Shown here one piece after another: positions 8,270-16,837 of a DNA stretch of 64,000 nucleotides. Numbering within the stretch: position 1 is the stretch's first letter; every line of letters begins with the position of its first letter. Source of the stretch: Njordibacter sp905182035 (GTDB taxonomy: Bacteria > Pseudomonadota > Gammaproteobacteria > Pseudomonadales > Balneatricaceae). A program made the translations under genes and the position numbers. The notes under the pieces were generated by a model. It made no database searches. It saw nothing but the letters and a program-made list of their open reading frames with translations, and was not told the DNA's origin. Location: the NCBI RefSeq assembly GCF_047730075.1, contig NZ_CP159831.1, positions 992,001-1,056,000 of the forward strand, read 5' to 3'.

Positions 8270-9895
8270 ATGTTTAAACGCCATGGGTTAAGTGTTTTTG
8301 CTGTTGTGATTGCAGCATTCTTATCGCTTCCTGTCATTGTGATTGTCAGCTATCTGCTAAAAGCCGATGGTGCCCTATGGCAGCACTTGTTTGATACCGT
8401 GCTTAACGATTATTTAGTGAACTCCTTGCTGCTATTGCTGGGTGTTGGCACGGGTGTGCTTTTATTAGGAGTGCCCACCGCTTGGCTAACCAGTATGTGC
8501 AGTTTTCCGGGGCGTCGCTGGTTGAGCTGGGCTCTGTTGTTACCGTTAGCTATCCCAGCTTACATTATCGCCTACACCTACACTGGCTTATTAGACTTTG
8601 CAGGCCCAGTGCAAACTTGGATTAGAGACCTAACAGGCCTAGGTTATGGTGATTATTGGTTCTTTGAAATTCGCTCCCTAGGTGGCGCCATTGTGATGAT
8701 GTCTCTAGTGTTGTATCCCTATGTTTATCTCATGGCTAGGGCTGCCTTTTTGGAGCAATCAGTCAACAGTATTGAAGTGGGTTGTAGTTTAGGTTATTCA
8801 CGCTGGCGTGCCATGTGGAGTTTAGCGTTACCTATGGCTCGACCAGCCATCATTGCAGGTTTATCCCTGGCTCTAATGGAAACTTTGGCAGACTACGGTA
8901 CCGTGCAATATTTTGGTGTGAGCACCTTCACTACGGGTATCTTCCGTACCTTTTATGGTTATGGAGATATGGCAGCAGCAGCTCAGCTGGCTGCCAGCTT
9001 ATTGGCTTTTGTTATATTATTAGTCTTGTTAGAGCGTTATTCTCGTCGCCGTGCAAGTTACCATTCTGCGGCCGAATCAAGAGCTCGCGCAGATTTAATT
9101 CCGTTAACGGGCACCAAAGCAGTCATGGCTGTAATTGCATGCTCGGCACCCCTTATTTTTGGTTTTATTATCCCAGCAACTCAGTTGTTGATTTGGGCGG
9201 TGTTCGAGGCAGAACCTTTAGGTTGGGACTTTGTTACCCTTGCATGGAATTCATTTAGCTTAGCTTTTTTGGCAGCGATCATTGCCGTATCATTAGCCAT
9301 TATTTTGTCCTACGCAAAAAGAACTAAACCGATTAAACCTGTCCGCACTGTGATTGCTATGGCAGGCTTTGGTTATGCATTACCAGGTACTATTATTGCT
9401 ATAGGCGTTTTGATTCCATTAGCATGGGCAGACCATAGTCTTATAGCCCTATTCGAAAGCTTAGGTTGGGATAGCCCAGGTTTGCTTTTATCAGGTAGTT
9501 TGGTGGCTTTATTATTTGCTTATACAGTGCGTTTCTTGGCCGTAGCGCTAGGTAGTGTCCAATCTGGTTTAGAGAAAATTAAGCCTAGTTTAGACCATGC
9601 TGGTAGATCAATGGGCCACAATCCTTTGACCCTATTACGTAAGATTCATGTGCCTCTAATGCGCAGCTCTATACTCACCGCCCTATTGATTGTATTTGTA
9701 GATGTGCTCAAAGAGTTACCTGCAACACTTATACTGCGACCGTTTAACTTTAATACCATGGCAGTTAGGGCTTATGAATTAGCCTCAGACGAAAGGCTTG
9801 TCGATGCAGCTCCGGCTTCCATTATGATTGTACTCGTTGGGCTTATTCCTGTATTGATGCTACATGCCTCAATTGCCCGCCGCAGGCCACACTAA
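8270..9895 (+). CDS. Ferric-iron ABC transporter permease (FbpB type, fused double domain)
   Basis: The 541-residue inner-membrane protein consists of two binding-protein-dependent permease halves in tandem (roughly 1-260 and 280-541), each with about six membrane helices. The coupling (EAA-type) loop of the first half is seen around SIEVGCSLGYSRWRAMWSLA and that of the second around SLDHAGRSMGHNPLTLLRKI. Fusion of both halves is standard for FbpB/SfuB/FutB proteins. It lies 12 bases after the binding-protein gene. Confidence 0.93.
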   Translation: MFKRHGLSVFAVVIAAFLSLPVIVIVSYLLKADGALWQHLFDTVLNDYLVNSLLLLLGVGTGVLLLGVPTAWLTSMCSFPGRRWLSWALLLPLAIPAYIIAYTYTGLLDFAGPVQTWIRDLTGLGYGDYWFFEIRSLGGAIVMMSLVLYPYVYLMARAAFLEQSVNSIEVGCSLGYSRWRAMWSLALPMARPAIIAGLSLALMETLADYGTVQYFGVSTFTTGIFRTFYGYGDMAAAAQLAASLLAFVILLVLLERYSRRRASYHSAAESRARADLIPLTGTKAVMAVIACSAPLIFGFIIPATQLLIWAVFEAEPLGWDFVTLAWNSFSLAFLAAIIAVSLAIILSYAKRTKPIKPVRTVIAMAGFGYALPGTIIAIGVLIPLAWADHSLIALFESLGWDSPGLLLSGSLVALLFAYTVRFLAVALGSVQSGLEKIKPSLDHAGRSMGHNPLTLLRKIHVPLMRSSILTALLIVFVDVLKELPATLILRPFNFNTMAVRAYELASDERLVDAAPASIMIVLVGLIPVLMLHASIARRRPH

Positions 9896-9910
9896 TATGA
9901 GAGATCCTAA

Positions 9911-10969
9911 ATGACTATGTCCTTTGATAACTCGGATCAGCATTTGCTGGTGGATAAAGTAAATGTTGCCTACGGCCAACATAACATTGTGCATGATGTA
10001 AGCTTAGCTGTGGGTATAGGTGAAATAGGCTGTTTGTTGGGCCCCAGTGGTTGTGGTAAGTCCACTTTGTTGCGCGCCATTGCTGGTTTTGTGCCATTAC
10101 AGTCTGGCAGTATTAGTTTGGCAGGTAAAACCCTTGCTAAGGATGACTTTTGCCTACCCGCAGAAACCCGTAATGTGGGCATGGTATTTCAGGATGTGGC
10201 CTTGTTCCCTCACATAAATATCGCTGCTAATGTGGCGTTTGGATTACAGCACTGGCCCAAGGCAGAGCAAGTGCAGCGAGTGGAAGAGTTGTTGGATCTG
10301 GTTGGATTAAGTGGTTATCAAGAACGTTATTCTCATGCATTGTCAGGTGGTCAACAGCAACGTGTAGCATTGGCTCGTGCTATGGCGCCGAAACCTAGTT
10401 TGTTGTTATTAGATGAACCTTTCTCTGGCCTTGATGCCATGTTGCGAGAAGAACTGGTGCCAGAAGTTGGTGCAATTTTGCGGCAAGAAAAAATCCCTGG
10501 ACTATTAGTCACCCATGACCAGACTGAAGCCTTTACCATGGCAGATCATGTGGCGGTAATGAATCAAGGTCGTATCGAACAGTGGGATACAGCCTACAAT
10601 ATTTACCATAAGCCAGACGGTCGTTTTGTCGCTGATTTTATTGGTGAAGGAGACTTTTTAGCCTGTAATGTGAGTAGTGAAACCTGTGTAGAATCGCCCA
10701 TAGGCCACTTGTGTAGCGACAGGGCCCATGGCTTTACAGCAGGTCAAAAAGCCGAGGTATTTATCCGTCCCGATGACGTCTTACACTTGGATGATAGCCC
10801 TATAACAGGACGTATCATCAGTAAACGTTTTCGCGGTACCCACTTTTTGTATCGGGTATTAATAGCGGGTAATCAAACATTGTCTTGCTTTGCAGATTCT
10901 CACCATAACCATGAAATTGGTGAAGAAATTGGTATTAAGCTCTCGCTTGATCATCTGATGTTGTTTTAA
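9911..10969 (+). CDS. Ferric-iron ABC transporter ATP-binding protein (FbpC type)
   Basis: The 352-residue ATPase has Walker A GPSGCGKST (44-52), Q-loop VFQDVALFPH, signature LSGGQQQRVALARA, Walker B LLLLDEPFSGLD and H-loop LLVTHDQTEA. A C-terminal OB-type (TOBE) domain from about 240 is typical of FbpC. It energises the permease encoded just upstream. It closes the operon and its last 4 bases overlap the convergent nadC stop. Confidence 0.94.
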   Translation: MTMSFDNSDQHLLVDKVNVAYGQHNIVHDVSLAVGIGEIGCLLGPSGCGKSTLLRAIAGFVPLQSGSISLAGKTLAKDDFCLPAETRNVGMVFQDVALFPHINIAANVAFGLQHWPKAEQVQRVEELLDLVGLSGYQERYSHALSGGQQQRVALARAMAPKPSLLLLDEPFSGLDAMLREELVPEVGAILRQEKIPGLLVTHDQTEAFTMADHVAVMNQGRIEQWDTAYNIYHKPDGRFVADFIGEGDFLACNVSSETCVESPIGHLCSDRAHGFTAGQKAEVFIRPDDVLHLDDSPITGRIISKRFRGTHFLYRVLIAGNQTLSCFADSHHNHEIGEEIGIKLSLDHLMLF

Positions 10970-11826
10970 ACAAACCGCATCGACAGATCAATAGCGCGGC
11001 AATCTTTGGTTAAGGCACCAATGGAGATGTAGTCCACACCCGTTTCTGCGATGGGGCGAAGGGTTTGCTCGGTAATGCCACCGGACGCCTCTAGTTCTAC
11101 TCGTCCTGCAGCGAGCTGCACCGCTTCACGCATTTCACGCAAAGTAAAGTTGTCGAGCATAACGCTGTCTGCACCGGCTTCTAATGCCTGCTGTAGCTCA
11201 TCCATGGATTCCACTTCTACTTCTACAGGTTTGGCAGGTTCTTGTTGTCGAGCAGTAGCAATGGCTTGGCTAATGCCTCCACAAGCAGCAATGTGGTTTT
11301 CTTTGATTAAAAATGCATCATATAAACCGATGCGGTGGTTGTAACATTGGCCACAAGCAACGGCGTACTTTTGTGCCTTGCGTAAGCCGGGAATGGTTTT
11401 GCGGGTGTCTAGTAGCTTTACTTGGGTGTCTGCTACTAGGCCAGCGTAATAGTGAGCGATGCTGGCGGTACCAGATAAACACTGTAAAAAATTCAGGGCG
11501 CAACGCTCAAAAGTAAGTAGGCTACGAGCATTGCCGTAGGCTTGAAATAATAGCTGATTAGCTTCAACCTGCTGTCCATCAGCCACCATCCAGTCAATGG
11601 AGATGGTCGCGTCCACTTGGCGTGCTACTTCGTTCACCCAGTCAACACCACAAATGGTGGCAGCTTCGCGGGTAATAATCGCAGCAGAAGCTTTTTCTTC
11701 GACCGGTATTAAGCGTGCTGTAATGTCCCCATCACCTACATCTTCTAATAAAGCAGCGCTCACGTTAGCTTTTAGATCTGCCTTGAGAAAATGGGCGTTG
11801 AGAACATCGGGTATGGGGGTTGGCAT
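10966..11826 (-). CDS. nadC: Nicotinate-nucleotide pyrophosphorylase (carboxylating)
   Basis: The 286-residue protein is the usual length for NadC/quinolinate phosphoribosyltransferase, which makes nicotinate mononucleotide from quinolinate and PRPP in de novo NAD synthesis. Visible motifs are LLEDVGDGDITA near the start, FERCALNFLQCLSGTAS, KLLDTRKTIPGLR (substrate-binding Arg/Lys), HRIGLYDAFLIKENH and the C-terminal ELEASGGI. It converges on the iron operon. No other NAD synthesis gene is adjacent. Confidence 0.96.
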   Translation of the reverse strand: MPTPIPDVLNAHFLKADLKANVSAALLEDVGDGDITARLIPVEEKASAAIITREAATICGVDWVNEVARQVDATISIDWMVADGQQVEANQLLFQAYGNARSLLTFERCALNFLQCLSGTASIAHYYAGLVADTQVKLLDTRKTIPGLRKAQKYAVACGQCYNHRIGLYDAFLIKENHIAACGGISQAIATARQQEPAKPVEVEVESMDELQQALEAGADSVMLDNFTLREMREAVQLAAGRVELEASGGITEQTLRPIAETGVDYISIGALTKDCRAIDLSMRFV

Positions 11827-11893
11827 TGGGAAGTTCCGCGCTAGAAATGGTGTGGCTCAATTGGGCCCATGATACCACAGGCCTAGAGTGGGT

Positions 11894-12778
11894 TTAGAGA
11901 ACAAATACTAAAGTAATCGGAATGCTGATCAATGCCATTAAGTTACCAATCAAGACGATAGAGGCTACTCTTTTTGGTTCTTGCTGGTATTGCTCTGCCA
12001 CCATGTAGTTCAATACTGCTGGTGGCAACGCACCAAACACAATAAGTACGGCATATTGCTCTAGTGGGAGCTTAAGTAAAACTTGCGCCGCTACGGCCAT
12101 TAAAATGCCGGAAATGGGGCAAAGAATGGCGCCTATTAAACCGACCTTCCAGTCATCAAACGCTATGTTGGTTAGGCGAATGCCCAAGGTAAAGAGCATT
12201 AATGGAATACAAATTTGCCCCAACATGTCGATGGGCAAGTGAACACTGCTGGGCAATTGAAGGCCGCTTAAAGCTATGGTGAAACCAGCTATGGTGGCGA
12301 TCATAACTGGTTGTTTAAGTATGCTTATTAAACGCATTTTTGGGTTGATCATAAAAATGCCTAAGCTAAAGTGCAGGGTCATTTCTACCACAAAACAAAC
12401 CACGGCAATGGCTAAAAACTCGTCACCAAAGGCCAATAAGATTAATGGTATACCCATGTTGCCCACGTTGTTAAACATCATCGGTGGCAAGAAGGTTTTA
12501 CTCGACCAAGGTGACATGGCAATAACAGGCCACAACAATAAGCCTGAACCAAGTACAACGATAATTGCACCAAGGGCCATGGGTCCAAGATGGCCAATAG
12601 GTACCGATTGGTCTGCCAGAACTACAAACACCAATAAAGGTACAAAAACCTCCATATTGATTTGGTTAATGAGTTTGATGTCTGGTCTGCGCCATTGGCC
12701 ATAGCCATAGCCGATGGTGGCAATAGCCACGAGTGGAAAAACCGTGGCGAAAACGCGTTCAATAATGCTCTGATCCAT
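11894..12778 (-). CDS. AEC-family (auxin efflux carrier-like) transporter
   Basis: The 294-residue protein has about ten hydrophobic helices in two inverted five-helix halves, the layout of the AEC family. The short polar break in the middle of the first half and the PPMMFNNVGNMGIPL block fit the family's crossover motif. Bacterial members move small organic acids such as malonate or malate, but the substrate here cannot be inferred. It runs the same way as nadC, with a gap of 67 bases, and may be co-transcribed with it. Confidence 0.85.
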   Translation of the reverse strand: MDQSIIERVFATVFPLVAIATIGYGYGQWRRPDIKLINQINMEVFVPLLVFVVLADQSVPIGHLGPMALGAIIVVLGSGLLLWPVIAMSPWSSKTFLPPMMFNNVGNMGIPLILLAFGDEFLAIAVVCFVVEMTLHFSLGIFMINPKMRLISILKQPVMIATIAGFTIALSGLQLPSSVHLPIDMLGQICIPLMLFTLGIRLTNIAFDDWKVGLIGAILCPISGILMAVAAQVLLKLPLEQYAVLIVFGALPPAVLNYMVAEQYQQEPKRVASIVLIGNLMALISIPITLVFVL

Positions 12779-13046
12779 AAATATCCAAAACTATCCTTGT
12801 GTTTTAACCTGGTTTGGCACCATATGCTAACGTTGGTGACCAAAGACTCTCTTGCCGTCAGGCTTTAAGTGCAAACATACCAATTAATTGCAAAATAATG
12901 AAGGGAAATAGACCTTTATAAATAGCTGTTAAAAAACACCATTGGGATTGTGATTAATGTTTTTTTGAGTAATGTTAGCTTTGATAAATTTCATAGTTAA
13001 TCTTATAGGGACGTTATTTTTCTATACCTTTTAATGTTTCTTGGAT

Positions 13047-13063
13047 AAATGGTAATACCAGTA
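13047..13063. promoter_or_regulatory. PdhR-type operator (upstream, weaker)
   Basis: AAATGGTAATACCAGTA retains the GGT-N3-ACC core of the PdhR box (consensus AATTGGTNNNACCAATT) and most of the left half. It lies about 190 bases before pdhR in a 474-base intergenic region that otherwise shows only AT-rich sequence. It may act on pdhR or on the divergent AEC gene. Confidence 0.5.
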
Positions 13064-13225
13064 TACCTAATAAGATTTCATACGCTATATTCTGAACAAC
13101 GCTACTGTTAAAATGAACCTGCACTTATATCTTTTAAGGTGATGTGGATAAGATTATTATGACACTGTATATGGTAATAAACTTGACCAAGACAAGGAAA
13201 GCAGGTTATTTTTGACTTTGAATAT

Positions 13226-13242
13226 AATTGGTATTACCAATA
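13226..13242. promoter_or_regulatory. PdhR operator in front of pdhR
   Basis: AATTGGTATTACCAATA matches the PdhR box consensus at all but the final base. It ends 10 bases before the pdhR start codon, so PdhR binding here should block transcription or early elongation. This is the expected pyruvate-sensitive autoregulation. Confidence 0.85.
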
Positions 13243-13252
13243 GAGAGCGGTT

Positions 13253-14008
13253 ATGGCGTATCAGCGAGTAAAACAACCCAAAATATCAGATGTAATCATG
13301 GAGCAGTTAGAGGCTATGATACTAGAAGGCAGTCTTAAGCCAGGCCAACAGTTACCCCCAGAGCGAACGCTTGCTAGTCAGTTTGAAGTGTCCAGACCTT
13401 CGCTTAGGGAGGCATTACAAAAACTTTCGGCTAGAGGACTTATTATTAGCCGTCAAGGTGGTGGATCGTTCGTTTCTGAAAACATTGGTAGCAGTATAGT
13501 GGACCCGTTAACTGAATTATTCTCTACTCATCCGGAAGCACAATATGATCTGCTAGAGTTCCGTCATGCGCTAGAAGGGGTGTCGGCCTATTATGCTGCA
13601 TTAAGATGTACGGAAGCGGACAAAGAGCGGTTGCAAGCATGCTATGTTGATCTGCAAGAGGCTCATGATGAGAAGTTGTTTGAGCAAGAAACCAAAGCCG
13701 ATGCGGAATTTCACCTAGCTATTGCTGAAGCGTCTCATAATGCTGTGTTGTTGCATACGATGCGTTCGTTGTTTACTTTGCTTCATAAAAATATCTACGC
13801 CAACTTGGAGAGCATTTATCCCAAGCGCGATACTCGAGAACGTATCCATCATCAACATCAAGTTTTATTGGAAGCTATTGTTGCAGAAAACCCAGAAAAA
13901 GCACGAAATGCGGCTCATGATCATTTGGCCTTTGTAGAAGAGGCAATTATAGAGCAAAGCAAAGATTCAACCCGTCAAGAGCGCGCTATGAGGCGTTCTG
14001 GGGCATAG
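13253..14008 (+). CDS. pdhR: Pyruvate dehydrogenase complex repressor
   Basis: The 251-residue GntR/FadR-type regulator begins MAYQRVKQPKISDVIMEQLE, very like Escherichia coli PdhR. It contains the winged HTH block LPPERTLASQFEVSRPSLRE and RQGGGSFV, followed by an all-helical effector domain (YDLLEFRHALEGVSAYYAAL). In known PdhR, pyruvate releases the protein from its operator. It is followed by aceE and aceF and preceded by a near-perfect PdhR box, which supports the call. Confidence 0.95.
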   Translation: MAYQRVKQPKISDVIMEQLEAMILEGSLKPGQQLPPERTLASQFEVSRPSLREALQKLSARGLIISRQGGGSFVSENIGSSIVDPLTELFSTHPEAQYDLLEFRHALEGVSAYYAALRCTEADKERLQACYVDLQEAHDEKLFEQETKADAEFHLAIAEASHNAVLLHTMRSLFTLLHKNIYANLESIYPKRDTRERIHHQHQVLLEAIVAENPEKARNAAHDHLAFVEEAIIEQSKDSTRQERAMRRSGA

Positions 14009-14077
14009 TTTAATAAATGTAAAATATTTACTAATGTGTATTTTTTTGGTCTATATTGGCATTATTTTTGTATTTAT

Positions 14078-14092
14078 TGTAGTATTACTACA
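14078..14092. promoter_or_regulatory. Perfect palindrome upstream of aceE
   Basis: TGTAGTATTACTACA is a perfect 7+1+7 palindrome in the 142-base gap between pdhR and aceE. Its core GTATTAC is the same as in the PdhR box at 13226, but the flanks differ from the PdhR consensus. It may be a diverged PdhR site or a site for another dimeric regulator. Confidence 0.5.
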
Positions 14093-14150
14093 TGATATTT
14101 TATGTTGTGTCGAAGTAAAGTTTTTTCGGCATTAGTGAATAGGGGAAAAC

Positions 14151-16811
14151 GTGTTGCAGTCTGATTCAGATATAGATCCAATCGAAACACAAGAGTGGTT
14201 GGATGCCTTGACTTCGGTGATTAAAAACGAGGGTGCAGATCGTGCTCGATATATCTTGGTAAAGCTGGGGGAACAAGCCCGTTTGCAGGGTGCGAAGGTA
14301 GAAAACTCCCTCACCACGCCCTACGTCAACAGTATTGCTCTAAAAAATGAGCAGCATATGCCAGGTGATTTATTCATGGAACGACGTATTCGTTCTTTGA
14401 TTCGCTGGAATGCCATGGCTATGGTGATGCGCGCCAATGATAATGATGATGGCTTAGGTGGGCATATTGCCAGCTTCTCCTCATCAGCTACTTTATATGA
14501 TGTAGGTTTTAACTATTTCTTCCGGGGTAATACAGATCAGCAAGAAGGTGACCTAGTGTTCTTCCAAGGTCATATTTCCCCCGGTATTTATGCTCGTTCT
14601 TATCTAGAAGGGCGTTTAACTGAGGAGCAAATGGATAACTTTCGCCGTGAAGTAGATGGCAATGGTTTGTCTTCCTACCCTCACCCATGGTTAATGCCTG
14701 ATTACTGGCAGTTCCCAACGGTTTCAATGGGCTTAGGTCCATTGCAGGCGATTCATCAAGCCCACATTATGCGTTATCAACAGCAGCGTGGGTTGGTTGA
14801 AAATGGTGACCGTAAAGTTTGGGCCTTTTTAGGTGATGGAGAATGTGATGAGCCAGAATCATTAGGCTGTATCTCCCTAGCCGGCCGCGAAAAGCTGGAT
14901 AACCTAATTTTTGTGGTCAACTGTAACTTGCAGCGTCTAGATGGTCCTGTGCGTGGTAACGGTAAAATTGTCCAAGAACTTGAAGGTATCTTTGTGGGTG
15001 CCGGTTGGCATGTCATTAAAGTGCTCTGGGGCCGACACTGGGATCCTTTACTAGCCCGCGATACCAAAGGTTTGTTGCAACAGCGCATGAATGAAGTAGT
15101 TGATGGTGAGTCACAAAATTACAAAGCCATGGGTGGTGCCTACACCCGTGAGCACTTCTTTGGTAAATACCCTGAGTTATTGGAGATGGTAGCAGACTAT
15201 ACTGATGACGATATTACGAAGCTTAACCGCGGTGGCCATGATCCCTATAAGGTTTATGCAGCCTACCACGAAGCGACCAATACCATAGGTAAACCCACGG
15301 TTATTTTAGCTCAAACGATTAAAGGCTATGGCATGGGTAAGTCGGGAGAAGCAAAGAACCCAACTCACTCTCTCAAAAAGCTTGATATGGACGAAATGGA
15401 AAGTTTCTGTGAGCGCTTTAATATTCCATTAACTCGTGACCAAATTAAGAACGTACCATATTACCGACCGGCACAAGATACGCCCGAAATGAAGTACATG
15501 CGGGCAAGGCGAGAGGCCTTGGGTGGCCAATTACCGAGTCGACGTAGTGACTTTGAAGCTCTAACAACACCTAGTTTAGATTCTCTGGGTGGCCAACTGA
15601 AGTCCAGTGGCAAGCGTGAAGTGTCTACCACCATGTCATTTGTTCGTACATTGACGACGTTAGTTAAAGATAAAGAAATTGGCCAGCGAGTTGTACCGAT
15701 TGTTCCTGATGAGGCTCGTACCTTTGGTATGGAGGGAATGTTCCGCCAGTTAGGTATTTATACGGCTGAAGGACAGAAGTATGTACCCCATGATGCCGAT
15801 CAGGTGATGTACTATCGTGAAGATCAGGCGGGCCAGATACTAGAAGAAGGTATTAACGAAGCGGGGGCTATGTCTGCATGGTTGGCCTGCGCGACTTCAT
15901 ACAGTAATAATAATTACGCTATGATTCCGTTTTATATCTTCTATTCAATGTTTGGTTTTCAGCGTATTGGTGATTTGGCATGGGCTGCTGGTGACAGTCA
16001 GGCCCGCGGGTTCCTTATTGGAGCCACAGCAGGTCGTACCACTTTAAACGGCGAAGGATTGCAACACGAAGATGGACATAGCCATATTCTAGGTAACTTG
16101 ATTCCCAACTGTGTCACTTATGATCCTACCTATGCCTATGAGCTGACGGTCATCATTCAAGATGGTTTGCATCGCATGTATGCCTTAAAGGAAAACAAGT
16201 TTTACTATATTACCGTGATGAATGAAAATTATATTCAGCCAGATATGCCGGTAGGCTGTGAGGTTGGTATTGTTAAGGGTATGTACTTGTTAAAAGAAAT
16301 TAAGTCCAAAGCTAAAAAACGTGTGCAGCTACTTGGCAGTGGCACTATTTTGCGAGAAGTAGAGGCTGCTGCAGAAATTTTGGCAGCGGAGTTCAATATT
16401 GGTGCAGATGTTTGGAGTATCACAAGCTTTAACCTACTAGGTCGTGACGCACAGGATGTTGGTCGTTGGAATATGTTGCACCCGGAGGAAGAGCCAAAGC
16501 AGAGTTATGTAGAGCAATGCTTGTCTGGTCATGCTGGGCCGGTTATCGCTGCTACAGACTACGTAAAATCATTTGCGGAGCAGATTCGTGAGTTTGTGCC
16601 CGCCAACTATAAGGTGCTGGGTACTGATGGCTATGGTCGTAGTGATAGTCGCGAAAAGCTTCGAGAGTTTTTTGAGGTCAACCGATACTACGTTGTTGTC
16701 GCAGCGCTAAAGGCTCTAGCAGAAGACGGTACCATAAAGGTGAGTGAGGTTTCGCGCGCCATTAAAAAGTTCAATATCGACAGTGATAAGCCTAACCCAG
16801 TTCACCTGTAA
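14151..16811 (+). CDS. aceE: Pyruvate dehydrogenase E1 component, homodimeric type
   Basis: The 886-residue protein is the length of proteobacterial AceE. It performs TPP-dependent decarboxylation of pyruvate and acetylates the lipoyl groups of E2. Motifs include IDPIETQEWLDAL at the start, the TPP-binding stretch from FLGDGECDEPES to NCNLQRLDGPVRGN, and the C-terminal transketolase-type region VPDEARTFGMEGMFRQLGIY. The start is GTG at 14151, preceded by AGGGGAA. It lies 26 bases before aceF. Confidence 0.97.
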   Translation: MLQSDSDIDPIETQEWLDALTSVIKNEGADRARYILVKLGEQARLQGAKVENSLTTPYVNSIALKNEQHMPGDLFMERRIRSLIRWNAMAMVMRANDNDDGLGGHIASFSSSATLYDVGFNYFFRGNTDQQEGDLVFFQGHISPGIYARSYLEGRLTEEQMDNFRREVDGNGLSSYPHPWLMPDYWQFPTVSMGLGPLQAIHQAHIMRYQQQRGLVENGDRKVWAFLGDGECDEPESLGCISLAGREKLDNLIFVVNCNLQRLDGPVRGNGKIVQELEGIFVGAGWHVIKVLWGRHWDPLLARDTKGLLQQRMNEVVDGESQNYKAMGGAYTREHFFGKYPELLEMVADYTDDDITKLNRGGHDPYKVYAAYHEATNTIGKPTVILAQTIKGYGMGKSGEAKNPTHSLKKLDMDEMESFCERFNIPLTRDQIKNVPYYRPAQDTPEMKYMRARREALGGQLPSRRSDFEALTTPSLDSLGGQLKSSGKREVSTTMSFVRTLTTLVKDKEIGQRVVPIVPDEARTFGMEGMFRQLGIYTAEGQKYVPHDADQVMYYREDQAGQILEEGINEAGAMSAWLACATSYSNNNYAMIPFYIFYSMFGFQRIGDLAWAAGDSQARGFLIGATAGRTTLNGEGLQHEDGHSHILGNLIPNCVTYDPTYAYELTVIIQDGLHRMYALKENKFYYITVMNENYIQPDMPVGCEVGIVKGMYLLKEIKSKAKKRVQLLGSGTILREVEAAAEILAAEFNIGADVWSITSFNLLGRDAQDVGRWNMLHPEEEPKQSYVEQCLSGHAGPVIAATDYVKSFAEQIREFVPANYKVLGTDGYGRSDSREKLREFFEVNRYYVVVAALKALAEDGTIKVSEVSRAIKKFNIDSDKPNPVHL

Positions 16812-16837
16812 GCTGCTGACGAGAAGAGGACAAAGAC

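Noticed and set aside
8815..9258. 147-codon frame inside the ferric permease gene
   Set aside because: Same strand, other frame, inside a clearly coding gene. The sequence does not resemble a protein family.
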